Positions 1 through 13,280 of a stretch of DNA of 64,000 nucleotides are shown here, piece after piece. Each line of letters begins with the position of its first letter. Positions within the stretch are counted from its first letter, which is position 1. Source of the DNA: Solea solea (Eukaryota > Chordata > Actinopteri > Pleuronectiformes > Soleidae); contig NC_081151.1 in the NCBI RefSeq assembly GCF_958295425.1, positions 11,454,606 through 11,518,605 of the forward strand. Direction: 5' to 3'. The notes under the pieces were generated by a model. The model saw nothing but the letters and a program-made list of their open reading frames with translations. It was not told the origin of the DNA and did no database searches. Made by a program: the position numbers and the translations under genes.

Positions 1-172
1 AAACAGACAGGGCTGTCCATCCATCCATCCATCCATCATCTACCGCTTTATTCTCCACATGACGGTTGTGGAGCTGCTGGTGCCAATTCCAGCTGACAGG
101 GTGAAAGACAAGGTGCACCCTGGACAGGCCGTCAGTTCATCACAGGGCGGTCACCAGTTGTATTATAAAAGA
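1..172 (-). repeat. Common teleost interspersed repeat, 3' part
   Basis: A short (ATCC)n run at about 16-36 is followed by 'catctaccgctttattctcc' and 'caccctggacaggccgtcag'. These phrases are characteristic of a very abundant teleost interspersed repeat, here read in reverse. Related copies lie at 2570-2915 (forward) and 61475-62104 (reverse). The window edge truncates it. The sequence resemblance is direct; the family assignment is from general knowledge of fish genomes. Confidence 0.75.
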
Positions 173-1500
173 TATTAAAACTCTTCACTACAGGAAAGTC
201 CAGTGTTTTAAGCAGAAGTCTCTGCACACTATTTGTGACAGCTCCACACAACTGCATTCAGGTGTCCACAGCACCAAATTATATTAAATTATCATTCAGT
301 ATCGGCATCAATAAGCAGTGTCAACATCAGTGTCAGTATTGATAAAATTCTAAATACCTAGATAACCCTCCCGGGTGAAAACCAGACTGGTTATTTATGG
401 GTTTGATCAAATTCATGAGGTCTTTTGAGGGGCTTTCTGATGATATTAGAATTTTTATAGGATAAGCATCTCTTCTCACAAAGAGAGAACAGTTTTGAAA
501 AATCACATCATCTGAGCCTTTATTCTCTTTGTAATGCAGCCGACATGGCAGGTGCACATACGGGAAAAGCAAGTCCAGGATATGAGAAAACCCCAGGGAT
601 ACATGGAAACCATGTAGGGTTTATACAGACTTGCGATACATGGGTGGACATGTTGTCTGTTTGTGGAAACTAAAAAAAGACAAACTATTCTGTTTCTTTG
701 AGGGTTCATTAAGAATCACTGACAGTAAATGAATTATTAATATATTTATTATTGATCGATCACTGCCTTGCACTTCCATAATTACTTCCTAATAATAGAA
801 GTATCTTACACAGGTGCTGTTGTTCCTCTCTATTATGTGTGCTTGCTACTTACAATTCAATACCATTCTACAGGGAAGTATTGGTTTTATTTGCAATGGG
901 TTTATGTAAGTCTACATCCACACAGAGGAATTGGGATTCAGTAGTACTGAAATGGATGGAATTCAAGGTTTGTGTACCATATCTGAAGTGGCTTATTTTC
1001 TTCATTTTCATTTTCTCCAGTCCAATCAAATATTTGTACATTCCAGAGAAGTACTCACATGATAAAGAACACTGTTAATAAAAGTGGGATAGTGATATAA
1101 CATAAGTACAGAGCCACCAGACATGGGGGAAAAAACTACTTGGCCACTGTTTGGGATCAACAATAGTGGCAATAATTTGATAGATAAAAATAATAAAAAA
1201 AAAAATCATTTTAATAATTTATTTAACTTAATATTTTGAAACATTTATTAAATGACAATTAATTCTAGAACGGTGCACCACCCTGAAAACAGGGTTAATG
1301 TAATAATAACAATAATAATAATTACAAATTTAATAATGTATTAAATCAAATATCAAAATTAATTAAACAATCATATTCACTAGAAGTAAACATTAATATA
1401 GAACGAAAATCTATTAGTTGAATGTGTGTATGTGAGAGTGTGTGTGTAACAGGAGACTAAGATAAGAAAGGGGAGTGACATGGTTGGCCAAGCTAAGCCA
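173..1500. other. Non-genic AT-rich stretch
   Basis: No recognisable gene. Open frames here are under 80 codons and show no family resemblance. The part at about 1180-1380 is very AT-rich, with A-tracts and an (AAT)n-like run near 1303-1324. Confidence 0.6.
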
Positions 1501-1504
1501 CTCC

Positions 1505-1745
1505 CACTTCTGACACCAAAGTGGAGAAGGCATGCGCAGTAGCAGTGACTGTAGACGCACACCTCCCCCTAAGATGGCGTCCTCTCACCACGTGACCCGT
1601 CTACTCGCTCACAGCGGGGGGCGGGACACGTCACTGCAGGGGCTGCAGCGGTGCGCTCTGCTTTCAGCAGCGAAGCGACAACATAAACATGCTTGGCGAT
1701 CAAAGAAAACTATCTCACTGCGTGATCGCATGGCGTGAGAAGGGA
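1505..1745 (+). promoter_or_regulatory. CpG-rich promoter-like island with NRF1, YY1, E-box and GC-box motifs
   Basis: About 18 CpGs occur within roughly 210 bases in otherwise CpG-poor DNA. Visible motifs are 'catgcgcagt' (NRF1-type, 1531-1540), 'aagatggcgt' (YY1-type, 1571-1580), 'cacgtg' (E-box, 1589-1594), a GC box 'ggggcggg' near 1617-1624 and CRE-like 'acgtcac' at about 1628-1634. The YY1-type motif usually sits just downstream of the start in TATA-less housekeeping promoters and is oriented with transcription, which suggests a plus-strand transcript. The ATG inside that motif is in good context and opens a frame to 1738 (product starting MASSHHVTRL), but I do not recognise the peptide. 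A possible donor 'acg|gtaaaa' lies near 1787. No further exon was identified. Confidence 0.5.
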
Positions 1746-2392
1746 ATTAATAAATGTGTAAACAAAATACAGACAGTTAACAACGGTAAAAAAAATACGA
1801 ACGTGTGGGTGCGTACACACAAAGTAAAGTTTATATATACAGTAGTATATACAGAACCTTTACCTTACTCTGCCCAGAACACTTTTGTCTCTTACTGTAA
1901 GCCAATAACAAGGTGTGCGGTCTGTCGTTGGGTCAATGAACAATGGACAGTCTCCCTTTTGGTCTGAAGGCTGGGATCCCGGTCGCAGGGTTCAGAGCAA
2001 CTGAAGGGCCTAGATGCTGATGTGGTCTGCCAGTGTTCACGGCTGTCAACAGTTCGGGTTCTGAAAGGCAAAGTCCATTCCTGAATCTTTCAAGAACTGT
2101 TTTAGTCACTGTGGCTCTCTCACAGATCGATTAACAGCTTAAGCATGAAAAAAGATGGCACTCCACTTTTGAAGATCTCTGAGTCAAGCTTTATTTTTTA
2201 TTATGTGTACAAATTTTTACAGCTTCCTTAATACTTCTTCTGTTTATTACCACTCTGCAAGTGCACTGTACATGAACAACTGGCAAATAAAATCTAGATT
2301 CTTGAGTCTTGAAAATAACAGGAATTATGATTGCCATAGAAGATAAGATATATTTACAAAAGCATATTTCAATATAATGTTACTTTTTTTGT
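1746..2392. other. Non-genic stretch downstream of the promoter-like island
   Basis: Nothing is recognised here. It could be the 5' UTR or first intron of a transcript from the 1.5-1.7 kb island, but no exon can be demonstrated. Confidence 0.5.
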
Positions 2393-2505
2393 TGGGGCAA
2401 CAGTAGCTTAGTGGTGAGCGAGTCGTCGTTTGAGTGGCCATCGAGACTAGAAATGTGGTAAATAAATACAGAACATTTACCATTTACTTTGCAAAGTTGA
2501 CCCAC
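2393..2505 (+). repeat. tRNA-derived SINE, internally deleted
   Basis: The head 'ggggcaacagtagcttagtg' resembles the tRNA-like start (A box) of the SINEs at 43588 and 51957. The tail 'taaataaatacagaacattt' matches their 3' end. The B box and body are missing, so the copy is about 110 bases against about 230 in the other two. Confidence 0.7.
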
Positions 2506-2569
2506 ATGGTCAAATTTGGCTATTTAGATCACAAGCATGAATATGCACAGTTCCCTGGTAGCACATTTA

Positions 2570-2915
2570 AGTCATGATGGGTGGAGTCACACAGTGGCGC
2601 ACATGGCTAGCAAGGATGGTTGCTGGTTCACAGCCTTTCTGTGTGGAGTTTTGATGTTCTCCCTGTGCCTGTGTGGGTTTACTCCAGGTTCTCCAGTTTC
2701 CTCCCACAATCCAAAAACAAGCTGGTGTTAAATGGACACTCTAGACTGCCTGTAGGTCTGAGATTGAATGGTTGTTTGTCACTATATGTTGGCCCTGCAT
2801 TGGACTGGCAACCTGTCCATGGTGTACCCCACCTTTTGCCCTATGTCAGCTGGGATTGGCATCAGCAACATCGCAACCCTCATGTGGAGGGTACACAGCA
2901 AACATTTCAGTGATC
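2570..2915 (+). repeat. Common teleost interspersed repeat, near full length
   Basis: Recognisable blocks are 'ctttctgtgtggagttttga', 'gttctccctgtgcctgtgtg', 'ttggactggcaacctgtcca' and 'gtcagctgggattggcatca'. It is the forward-strand counterpart of the copies at 61475-62104. Overlapping short frames (2537-2995) are chance ORFs in the repeat. Confidence 0.8.
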
Positions 2916-3184
2916 ACAGTGTTGAAATTTCAGGGTTAAACATTTCTGAGTTTATTTCTACTCCCAAAATGATATTAAGTGTTTTCATCATTTGACAGAG
3001 TTGATCATGTCAGTGTTAAATCAACTCTGCAGCGGTGTAATTAAGCTCCGCCCACCTATGATTCACTACTTCGATTGGAGACAGGTTGACTCCATTTTCC
3101 TCCTCTGATACAGTTCTACGCGTTAAGTGCAATTAAGTCAAACTAAACATTACTGAAACTATTATAGTAATGCTGTTAACTGCA

Positions 3185-3234
<50 letters not shown>

Positions 3235-4395
3235 CCAGGACTGAACAGTAAATTTGTCCAGGTTAGCTAAGTTACCTATCAGTTTATGGTAGACTGATTC
3301 GATGAGACAACAAGTGAGTTGTATTTGTTCATCTTGTTTTAAAGCATTTTCTATATTTGCAGTAGTGTCATTCATTATTGTCATGACTATATGATTAAGG
3401 AAACAAAAACACTTGAGACAGTTTTTATTCAATTTAATTTACTCTGTGTATCTCTGAAAGCTGATCTAATTTTGGGGATAAATATGAACAATATGCCACC
3501 CTGTTATCATTCAGTCTAGGAACAGTATTACATTTGAAGAGTTTTCAGTTAATTCTTGTCACTCTTTCTCTTCAGCCTACGACCAAGATATGGCCTCCGT
3601 GTTGTTGCCGATACATCTCCTTCCACCAACATCCAGGAGGACAGAAGTCTCCAAAAATGAGTGCATGTGATGTAGTTGAGAAACAAGGTAATTATATTAA
3701 GGTGATTATAATAATTTTCACTGGAATATGTCACCTTTTTCACCACATGTGTAAAAGAGGATTGTTAAAAACCAGATGAAATTAAAAATGAAGTATTCCC
3801 ATATTGCACTAGCCAGTGAGAAGAATAATCACTGCTATATTTTCTTTATTATTCGTGTGTCTAATGTGACGTTTCCTTATTTAAACCCTAGTCATGCTGC
3901 AGTTTGGAGGAGCATCTCCGCAACCTACAGGGTCAGCAGCCATACCTCCTTGCTGTTGAGCATCAGAAGAGCAAGATTGACAGCTTCTACATTACCATGG
4001 ATAAGAATCTTATCTATCCCTCAGGGCATTTGACAAATTTTTCAAAGCACAATTTGAGCTCAACAGTGTTTCACATGAAAGTTTGTATATTGTACCTTCA
4101 TTCACAATGTTTTAATATAATGGTGAAAAGGCATAAATAAATGTGTTTGAAAATGTAGATTAATAGATAGATAACTACAAAAAATGTTCTCCGAGCAGTG
4201 TTACTAAACTAATCCGCTAGTGTTACTTTAACTCTGTTTTGTGAGTTGAAGAAGTAACTCTGGCATAGTGTTAAATGTTTAACTATTTTGAAATTGTTAA
4301 TTTAACTCTGAAGAGTATGGAGCTATATAAACCCACAAAAAGTGTTGAAATCAACTATGTGGGAGTTAATTCAACACTCAACTTTTAACTGTAGT
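2905..4395 (+). mobile_element. Composite repeat with GTTAA-rich ends and exon-like interior
   Basis: Both ends are crowded with variants of 'gttaa(a/t)tcaactc' and 'gttaattcaacactc': for example 'gtgttaaatcaactctgcag' near 3013 and many between 4200 and 4390. The interior holds two exon-like blocks. The first, 3565-3680, can read AYDQDMASVLLPIHLLPPTS. The second, 3898-4020, reads EEHLRNLQGQQPYLLAVEHQ and continues through FYITMDKNLI. I recall similar blocks as dispersed repeats in other teleost genomes, so this is probably a non-autonomous element or retrocopy carrying fragments of an unnamed gene family. The reading frame is broken between the blocks and a (TA)n run interrupts it. Exact termini are uncertain. 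Confidence 0.5.
3186..3233. repeat. (TA)n microsatellite
   Basis: About 24 uninterrupted TA dinucleotides. The minus-strand frame 3133-3432, with its tyrosine/isoleucine run, is an artefact of this tract. Confidence 0.97.
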
Positions 4396-7300
4396 AGACA
4401 ATAGATGGATATTTGGATTGGGAGTTCCACAAAGTCCGGTTTTGAGGCATCACCCTTTAAAACGACATATAAACTAAATTTAAATTGCGACACATATTAC
4501 ATTTTGTGACTCATGAATCAAAATGCTTTTGTAGAAAATAATGAAAGTGGTCAAAATGTGTCTAAGAATGGACAAAGTATATCTGTTAAAGTTAAAAGAT
4601 TACAGGGACAAAACGCAGGCCCAATCGAAGGTACAGTATGTATGTGCAGTAATGATGGCACACTAAATCTCTTTTATGTATTTCAGTGTATGGTTAATAG
4701 ATGGGAAAGTATTGACCATTGCTCACAATTATAGTTTAATTTCAGGTTAAATATTGGCTGTCTAGCAACTTTGAAAGACTGACCATCTGTTTTTACCATG
4801 TAGCAGGGATATGCTCCCTTCTGGTCATTTACTAGATATATATTGAGTTTTATTTTGATTGTGATTACTCAACCCATTAACTTCTAGTAAGGCTAAAAAA
4901 CACATCATTACAATTGATGAGTACGTCCAGTTTCTTTCCTTCTACTTCTCTTACCTGTGGGGCAACAGCAGCATAAACCCAGGAAAAGATCGGGTATAAT
5001 TTCTTTCTTTATTCATCACACATTCTACAATTAGTTTTATTCATTTTCAGAGAAGGTGTGGAATACCAAAATGTGCAAGAATAATTAAATAAAGCTGGTA
5101 AGGAGGCAGAAGGGAGAGTTGGTGACAAAAAAGTCACCTGAAATCCATTTAAAATCCAATCTGCAAGGCTAATCTTGCTGGTGCCAAGCCGCTGGTACAA
5201 TGTTGGTGTAACATCGAGAACTTCTTTTCTATGCATGGTATTATACATGGATACTGGTGACTACAGTCAGTAATTGTGTAAAAATATCAGCAATGGAAGA
5301 TATATAGAAAGCCCTATATACAATAAAAATATTTTAAGCCATGGGCAGTATTAGCCAAAGTTTCTTTCTTTTATTAACAAACCCCAAACTCCCATATCCC
5401 CCACTAAATTGATGTTAATGAACCGCTTTTTATGTGCAGAATTGTGATTCAAATGAATTAATTTTAATGCTAAAGAGGACATGATGCCTGGAGTATGTAT
5501 GGCCTGAGATGAACTGCACATTGTTAAGAGCTAAGCATGGCACTTTGAAACCCATTCACAAGACCACCAAGGCAAACTTAATTACTTTTCTGAGTGATGA
5601 CTTATTTCCACTTTTCAGTCCTTTTGCTGTAGAACGTAATGCAGCTAGCTTTGAGAACACTTCCCAGCTACACTGTCCATTTAATCTTAGCCACGTTTGG
5701 TATCCAGCTCACAGGTCTGCGTGTGGAAAAAGGTTGGGTGGGGTGGTAGTGTGATAAATTACAGTCAGATAAGTTCTTACAAGGACCCTTCCCCCCTTTT
5801 CATGGTGCGGGGTAAACCTCATAAATCAGCAGCTGAGTCTGCTCAACCAACGACCCTTCTGACCAACATCATCATACGTCATGACCTGGTTCATCCACTT
5901 TCTGTATGTGCCATTCGAGTTCCCAGGTTAATCACTGCAAAAGCAGAGACTGATACCTCATGAAAAGAAAGGAATCCAAACTTTTTTGAGTTGTAGATCT
6001 GAATCTCTCACAGCTTTTGTCTGTCTGTGCCTTTGTGAATGAACAACACTCTTCTGAAATGATCGAGTAAAGTCATGCTGAGCCATTTGAACCATATATT
6101 ATATAAAGCGGAGGTGACAGTCTCACTTCCTTTGCCATCCAACACATTTTTCTTTAAGTTTCATTAATCAAACACCCAGACCTGCTGAGCAGAAGGCAAA
6201 AGAAGTACAACTTTTGAAAAGAATAGATAGTTTCCAGGTGACAGCTGTAATAAGAGTTTGAAGTAGTCATTTCCTATGGAATACGTTCACAATTGATAAT
6301 TGGCAATTGTTTGGGTAGTGAACTTGAAAAATGTCAAGCTTTTAGCACGCACCAATCCACTGAGCCATTTGCAGGACCAGCATGAACATTAATCACAGCA
6401 CTGCAGGGGTGTAGCCTCATTTTACCCAGACACTTAGCATGTCAGTGGCTAAGCTGATTTGTGCACCTATATCCCAAAAGCATGTCTCTCAGAGTGAATT
6501 AGCTGACAAAAACAAAAACAGAAATAACCCATGTAGAACCTTTTGGAAAAACAGTGTTAATTTTAACAAATGAATAGATGCTTCCTTTTCACCCAACAGT
6601 GTGAACACTTCCACTTGCAAAATGTCAGAACTGATATTCCCCAATTCCCTACATAAGAGGAAATTCATGATAAGTGGCTCCAGTTAGACTAATGACACAC
6701 ATTTGTCTTTATAGACACTGAGATGGTGTGCTAGCATCTCCTTGGCAAGTTAAGTGAATTTGGGTTTTGTGTATTATATGTAAAAAGGCAGCAGAACCAA
6801 ATTGGGATAGAATTAATCAAATTAGGCCTTTTTAAGATAGATGCATCTAACTGACTTTACAAGTGACAAGTCTTTAACGTTGAACAGCGACAAATGTGGA
6901 TTGGCTGATATAGACAATGTCTTTTAAATGAACTGATGGTATCATTCGTTCTTGGGTTAAAATTCAATTTAGTCAATTTAAAGGGAGAACTAGGAAAGGG
7001 AAAATCTAAATATAATCAAAATATTGTGACCAGTCTTTGCCTCTTTGACAGCATCATCTTATCAGAACGATAGGATGGCCTTCTCATTATTTCAGCTTTA
7101 TATCTTATTTCTTTAGTCAACCCATCTCCTCTTTTAACGCTCAGAGCAAGGCTAAGAACATAGAATGTTTGTCTTCGCCTTTTCACCTTATCCTGTTGGC
7201 CGAGGAACCTCATAATGAATTCATTGCCTCTCTTCGTTCCGCTACTTTAGGGCTTTATCAAAAAATGTTTAAAAATTGACAAGCTAACCACGTCGAAAGG

Positions 7301-9029
7301 AATTCATCTTTCCCAGAAAATGAATTTTTACAACCACAGGCCTCCAAAATAATGAAAAGGATGTAGGTTAAAATGAGGCAGGTTGGGCACGTTCTTCGAA
7401 AAATGAGCTCACACGCACGGACACACGTACACACAAACAATACCTGGGATGCTTATCACCAGACATGGGATGAGATCTCTATGGTATAATATGCTTAAAG
7501 ATTCCACATGCAGCTTCATGTTGACGCTTATCCCTCCATCTAGAAAAACACTTTTCTTTCAAAGGCCTGTTGGTGATTCCTATATTCTTAGTTCAGTAAC
7601 AGTACTGCCTTTGTACACTGGAATATGTTTATCTCAAGAATCTTTCATCATGTGTCTGGAAACACACTGTTGATCCAATGAGCTACCAGTTTCCTTTACT
7701 CGGAAAAAAACCGATCACAATTAATTACATCAATATCTTATTCTAAAGGTATGTCAAGCAGACTGGGGGAGTTTTGAATGATCATCCTGTTGTAGTTATG
7801 GATGGACGGAAGGTAAGACTTCACTCTTATCTCTCCTCAATTAGTTAACCAACAGCCTGCCGGAGCCTAATGGGCCATTTGGTGGTTGAGTTCAGCGCTA
7901 CATCTGATGAATTTCACCGATCAAGCTTCTCAGGGCAAGAATGGGATGGGAGAGGAGAGGACACCATAGGGACCAAGGGGTGATTTTTCAGCCACTTGTC
8001 AATACGACCCAGGTGCTGTGCTGCAGCACATCAAGGTTGAAAATGATCTGTTCGCTGAATGGTGCACGATGCTGGGCACGCCTGTCACTTGACTCTGATA
8101 TATATCACAGGGGAGAGGTCAGAGGTGAATTAAAAGTGAATTATCTGGTGTCAGGGGAGCAATGGGTGGGTCAGTGGTGAGGAGGGATACAGTCAGGAGC
8201 ACAAGACAATATCTGCACATTTGTTATGTCTCTGGAGAGCAAACCATATATCAATGGCTAAAAATCTTAAAAAAAGAAGATGAACAGAAATACAATCTCA
8301 GGAGAGAGGAGAATATGGGGTGGAGTATGTGTGTGTGAGTGTTGGGGTGCGGTGGGTGCCAAAAATAGACTGCAGCAATGCTATTTGACTCTGTATCGTC
8401 AATTCACTCTCCTCTTTCTCTCTTCTTTGGAGATATATCAGTATACCCCCTCTTTTTTTATCCTTCTTTCTATCTTGCCATCTCCCACATTTCCTAGCAA
8501 CAGCAGTGTGTGTGTGTGTGATTTGTGTGAGATTGAAGCATCTTTTTTGTCCATATGCAGCATTTGATTACTGTGCATATCTTGGAGCTTTCATTAACCC
8601 CCCCCCACAAAAAAAACAACAACAACTGCAGATGCACAGCTGCAGGATTACATTGCTAATAAGCAGCACATTCAAAATGCAGTTTCGGTTGCTCTTCTGC
8701 AAAAAAAGGCAGAGATAAACCCATGTGGGACTTACAACACATGTTGACCACTGAGAGCCGCAGTAAAAAGAAAAAAATGCTCTCATTTCAGTATCTTATT
8801 TTGTTCAAATTGCTACTAGTAAAACAGATGCGGCCCCAAAATCAAGTGGCCTTGTACCCAATGTTTCAATTTCTTTCGGTTCTCTTTATTACCATCTTGA
8901 CTCCTGCAAATATCTCTGCCTTCCTTTTCTCCTCACTACACGTGTGTTTCTGGATGTGTGTATTTTTCTCGCACATATTTAGATCTATTTCAGCAAATAT
9001 CAAAAAGCTATTCATTAGTGCATTTACGA
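4396..9029. other. Long non-genic stretch, mostly unique sequence
   Basis: No gene, RNA or clear repeat recognised. Frames are all under 100 codons and lack family features. Minor items are a short (GT)n at about 8506-8520 and a C-run near 8600. Around 7000-7440 the sequence is less AT-rich and non-repetitive, which is compatible with conserved noncoding DNA, but that cannot be shown from one sequence. Confidence 0.6.
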
Positions 9030-9262
9030 TGAAGTTGGACTTCGGTATTGTGTCTTCTCCAGCACATTATGAAGATTCTCTATGGGGTTAGGGTCTGCAC
9101 TCTGTGATGGCCAATCCATCTCATGATCCCTCAATCATTCTTCCACAATGATAAATCCTGCCATTGTCATTTTGAAATTTACACGGAAAATCTGGTCATT
9201 CAGGATACGTAGGTAGTAAGCTGACCCATTTTTCGACATTACATACAGTAACTGAATCTAGC
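9030..9262 (-). mobile_element. Tc1/mariner transposon fragment (internal transposase region)
   Basis: Phrases such as 'gttagggtctgcactctgtg', 'gatggccaatccatctcatg', 'aaatcctgccattgtcattt' and 'tggtcattcaggatacgtag' match the reverse-complemented transposase region of teleost Tc1-like elements as I remember it. Both ends and the terminal inverted repeats are absent and no open frame survives. The frame 8723-9091 overlaps it by chance. Confidence 0.7.
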
Positions 9263-12200
9263 GAAGGGGAGTTTGGCTCCCCTGAATAGCACATAAGCTC
9301 CCCTTGAGCTCATAGTTTACAAACTTTGATTTTCTTTATAATTAAGTTCCTCAAATAAATTACCTAATAATAGCCAAATATATCAATGTCGTTTGCACTC
9401 ATTACATACCAGTTTTTGAACATTTGTTAATGTCTCCACTAATAAACCTAATGCTATTCCTGCTATTGCCATCTACGCACGACGGCACTGCACTCAAAAC
9501 ACCTACATTTTAATGTTAGGTTCCCTCTTGAACTTTCCTTCAACAAGTTGGTGCTACCACTGTATGTGAAAAGTAAATACTAGCTCATTTAAGTAAGTAA
9601 GACAAACAGTAAGGATGAAAAGCAAAGACAGAATAACCAGGGCCCTTCGGTCACTTCCGATTTAAGGTAAGAATAACAGAATTTGTTGCTTGAGCTGTGC
9701 GTTTGTGAGGACTGGTCGTAGTACAATTATGTATTTTATGGTTGTTGTACATGTCTGTTCCCTAACTGCGATGCAACTGATATATTCTGGGTTTTTTTGG
9801 TTGTATTGTTTCGGTACCATGGACAGCATTGCTTTATTGTGTGTACACTGCACTGACAGACACACATACCTGCTTGCTTGTTGTGGCTGTAAGGCAGTCG
9901 GAACATTAAGGGGGAGTGACATTATGTGCGACAGAGATACTAGTACTAGTATCTAGTACTGCAAATGACAGCGCTGCCACATACCTCCATGTGTGCGTAA
10001 GATGGTTTACAACTTTTCTTCCAGGTTTTAATCATGTGTTGGACAGTTCTCACAATGTCAGTTATTATTGTTCAGGCTTTCTATTAATACTTACATTTCT
10101 CAGGAGAGAGTAGGACCCATCTGCCTATTCACTTTCCCACTTTAAGTCCACACTGGCCATCTGCCATCTTTTCAAAAATAATTTAACTGCCTGCTAAAAT
10201 ATGGGTAATCTAAGCATACCAGTGCTCCAAAAGAAGTGCTCTATAGATTATTATCTGAGAATAAACAGTGGCAGGCAGGAAGACACAGCTGCAGGAATTC
10301 TAATTGAGAGCCATTTATGCTTCTGCCTCAAGTCCAGAGGAGGAATTGTTATGACAGGGGAAACCTTTTCCACAGCTTTGCCTGAAGCTGACCACCTGGC
10401 TAGCATTTAGCATTGTCAGTCCTTCACTGTGTGTGTGGGTCTGTGCAAAATAATTCTTGTCTGTAACAATTCAGGGGATTATAATTAAACTGATACTATT
10501 TTATGCTGCTTCCACTGTCTTCAGAATTACAGACTTAAAACATTACAGAGATTCAGTAATACTGTTACGATTCTCTTGAGGTGTGAAAAAACCTGGGTGT
10601 GCTGTGGCTTTTTGGTTATAGAGCTGTAAATCTCATTTCATTTAATCATGACAGTGATCTTTTCCAAACTATCACCACATAGTAAAAACAATCTCATATC
10701 AATACCCCTATTAGCTGTACTTTTATTTCTTTTGGGTCATATCAAATTATCTTTTTCAGTTTGTAAGTGCACTTCCGGAGCTCTGTAGGTGTACTGGGGT
10801 AAAAAAAAAGAAGCTATTTTAATAATTTTTTGTGAGCGCACATTAGGGGTGGACAATATGCTCGACCGGCATTGATGAAATCTACACAGGTTTGTGTGTG
10901 TGTGTGTGTCATGAATAGAGAGCTGTCCGACAACAGGTTTTTAGGATGAATGAAGGACACAGCCTGCAAATTATGAAAGCCTGTATATTTCCTGTTCATG
11001 AAGACCAACTTACATTTTTACAGTCTGATTTTACAGATGTGTTCAGTGTGTGCTGCTGAGTTTTTGTTTTTATTTAAATGAAAACAGCACATTTTCAATT
11101 GAAAGACACCACATCAAAATTGAAGTAACCCATTGTTTCTGCTATTGTTATTTTTTTCACAATCTGAGTTTACAGATGTATCTGATGTCACTGATTGAGC
11201 TTATGTGTGGGTGTTGCTCTTTGTGGCAGTGAGATAGAAAGAATGAATCAACAGTTCAAGTCAGTTCGAGTCAGTAGGGAATGAATAATTGAATACATGT
11301 AATCTACTATAAGTGTGTGTTTACACACACCTTGAATTAGATTCTACAGTTAATTTATAATGAATTATTTAGTTGTCTGAGTATTATATAAGTAAAAATG
11401 AAGACATAAATAGGCACAAAAAATGACTAGTCCAATTATGACAAGTTTATGTTTATATTTTTGCTTTATTTTACTTTGTAGAGTTGGAATTTTTAGTAAA
11501 CTTAAAAAAATCGATCATGAAGTTTTAATGTATACTGAATGTCATCTGCATAAATGTAATCCTGTAAGATCACAAGTGTGGCCAACACAGAGTACGATGC
11601 AAATACTCTCTAAAAACTAATGGTGTTCAAGTTAAGTTAAATTAAGAGAAAGTGTTATAAAGTTTTACACATAAATGATCTCTTTCCTTCCTCACCTCAC
11701 AGGCACTGTACTTTAAAGGCTCTATAATCAACATTTCACTGTTAATTATGGATCCAATTGATGTAATGTTTAAGGGCTTGCCTTGAGTGATGAACCCACA
11801 GAGAATAATCACACATTGCAGTTCTTAACTTTACTGTTTTGTTCGCTCTCATGCAGCCACAGCTGTTAAAACTGTCTGTTTATCAGAGTTAGTAACTAGC
11901 TGGTGAACATCATGAAGCATTTTGTAGCTAAAAAGTATCTGCCTTTAGAAGTTGAAGTGAAAACAAAAGAGCCATGAGCCCCAGAAGTCCTGAAAGTGCT
12001 TTTCGAGACTTTACTTTTTTAATGTTTAAGAACACATTTTTAACATTATACTCATTTAAAAAAAAAAAGAAAGAATACAACTACAAATTATGGTAAACCA
12101 AATATAACAAAACCATAGCTCATGTACAGCAACGACAACAATTGTATATTAACTAATCAATATTTACTAATCAGCAATTAGTAAATAAAATATGACACAC

Positions 12201-13280
12201 TATTGCAAATGGATCAAAAAAATGTACATTTAAGAAGCCGAAAAATCATAAAATGTGTTTTAATAATGAAAAAAACCCTCAAACAGATTATCAAAATAGT
12301 TAATGATTAATTTAGTAATTTATAAATAGAGTAATTGTTTCGGCCCTGCTGCATATAGTCAAGCACATGTAGCTGAAGGAGCTGAATTAAACCACAAGTA
12401 GAAGTCACACAGAGAGATTGCTGCATCATTGACTTACTGTATTGAAGAACAAACACAAGCCTATTTCCAAGGTTACTAACACTTTCAATTTGCGTGTGAA
12501 CATGCATTCCTTTATATAACAGTGACACCAAGCATCAACCATATCAAGAACAGAGAAACAATAAAGCTAAGAACTGTGACATTACCAGCACATGCCGAAT
12601 AACATCTTATACATCGAATAACACATTAAATGCAGCATTATCCAAAGCATGCTGGGAAACTCTGCCCACAGCCACCACCAGCCAACACACCACATGTATC
12701 TACTGTATAAATATTTACATGTTTTTTTAAAAAGTTTATTATAGAGGCAATTATTTTGATGTCTCATTCAACAAAATCACATTTCCTGCATTTGCACTTT
12801 TCTTCAGGCACCGGTTTGTGTTGCTAGTCCTTTTTTTCCTGAATGAGTAATTCATAACCATAGAAGTGCCCACTGTCTTTGAGGCAACATATGAAGGCTG
12901 TTCTAGCAAACAGCAAGAAGGTTTCCACTGCTGTTAGACCTGCAGGATACGGTCTGCATTGTAAGCATAATAAATGTGGCAGACAGTGTGTTTTATTATT
13001 CAGGTTGAAAAGCCCACAATCAGAATAAAGAGCCCAAGCAGTATTAACGTATTAAAAGCTGTGGTATGTGAAGGTTGTATCTAGATCTAGATCTATTTGT
13101 TGCCACACTGTGTATTGATCAGTTTGACAATATACAATCAAATGCACTTGCACATATTACTTAGGTCAACACACTGATATCACTATAGACTATATAGAAA
13201 TATGCCTGCAAGCACAACAGCCACAAACTAGCTAATGAATGTACTTCTTTGTAGGTACAGTATATTTGCATTTTTGTCAA
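9263..13280. other. Non-genic stretch
   Basis: No gene recognised. It contains a short nested palindromic run 'atactagtactagtatctag' at about 9937-9956, a (GT)n at 10891-10909, a run of three 'atctag' units at 13079-13094, and AT-rich sequence around 12000-12300. Short frames are unremarkable. Confidence 0.6.

Noticed and set aside
3133..3432. Minus ORF with a Tyr-Ile run
   Set aside because: Translation artefact of the (TA)n microsatellite.
8723..9091. 122-codon plus ORF with hydrophobic stretches
   Set aside because: Phe/Leu richness comes from T-rich DNA, and its end overlaps a Tc1 fragment on the opposite strand.
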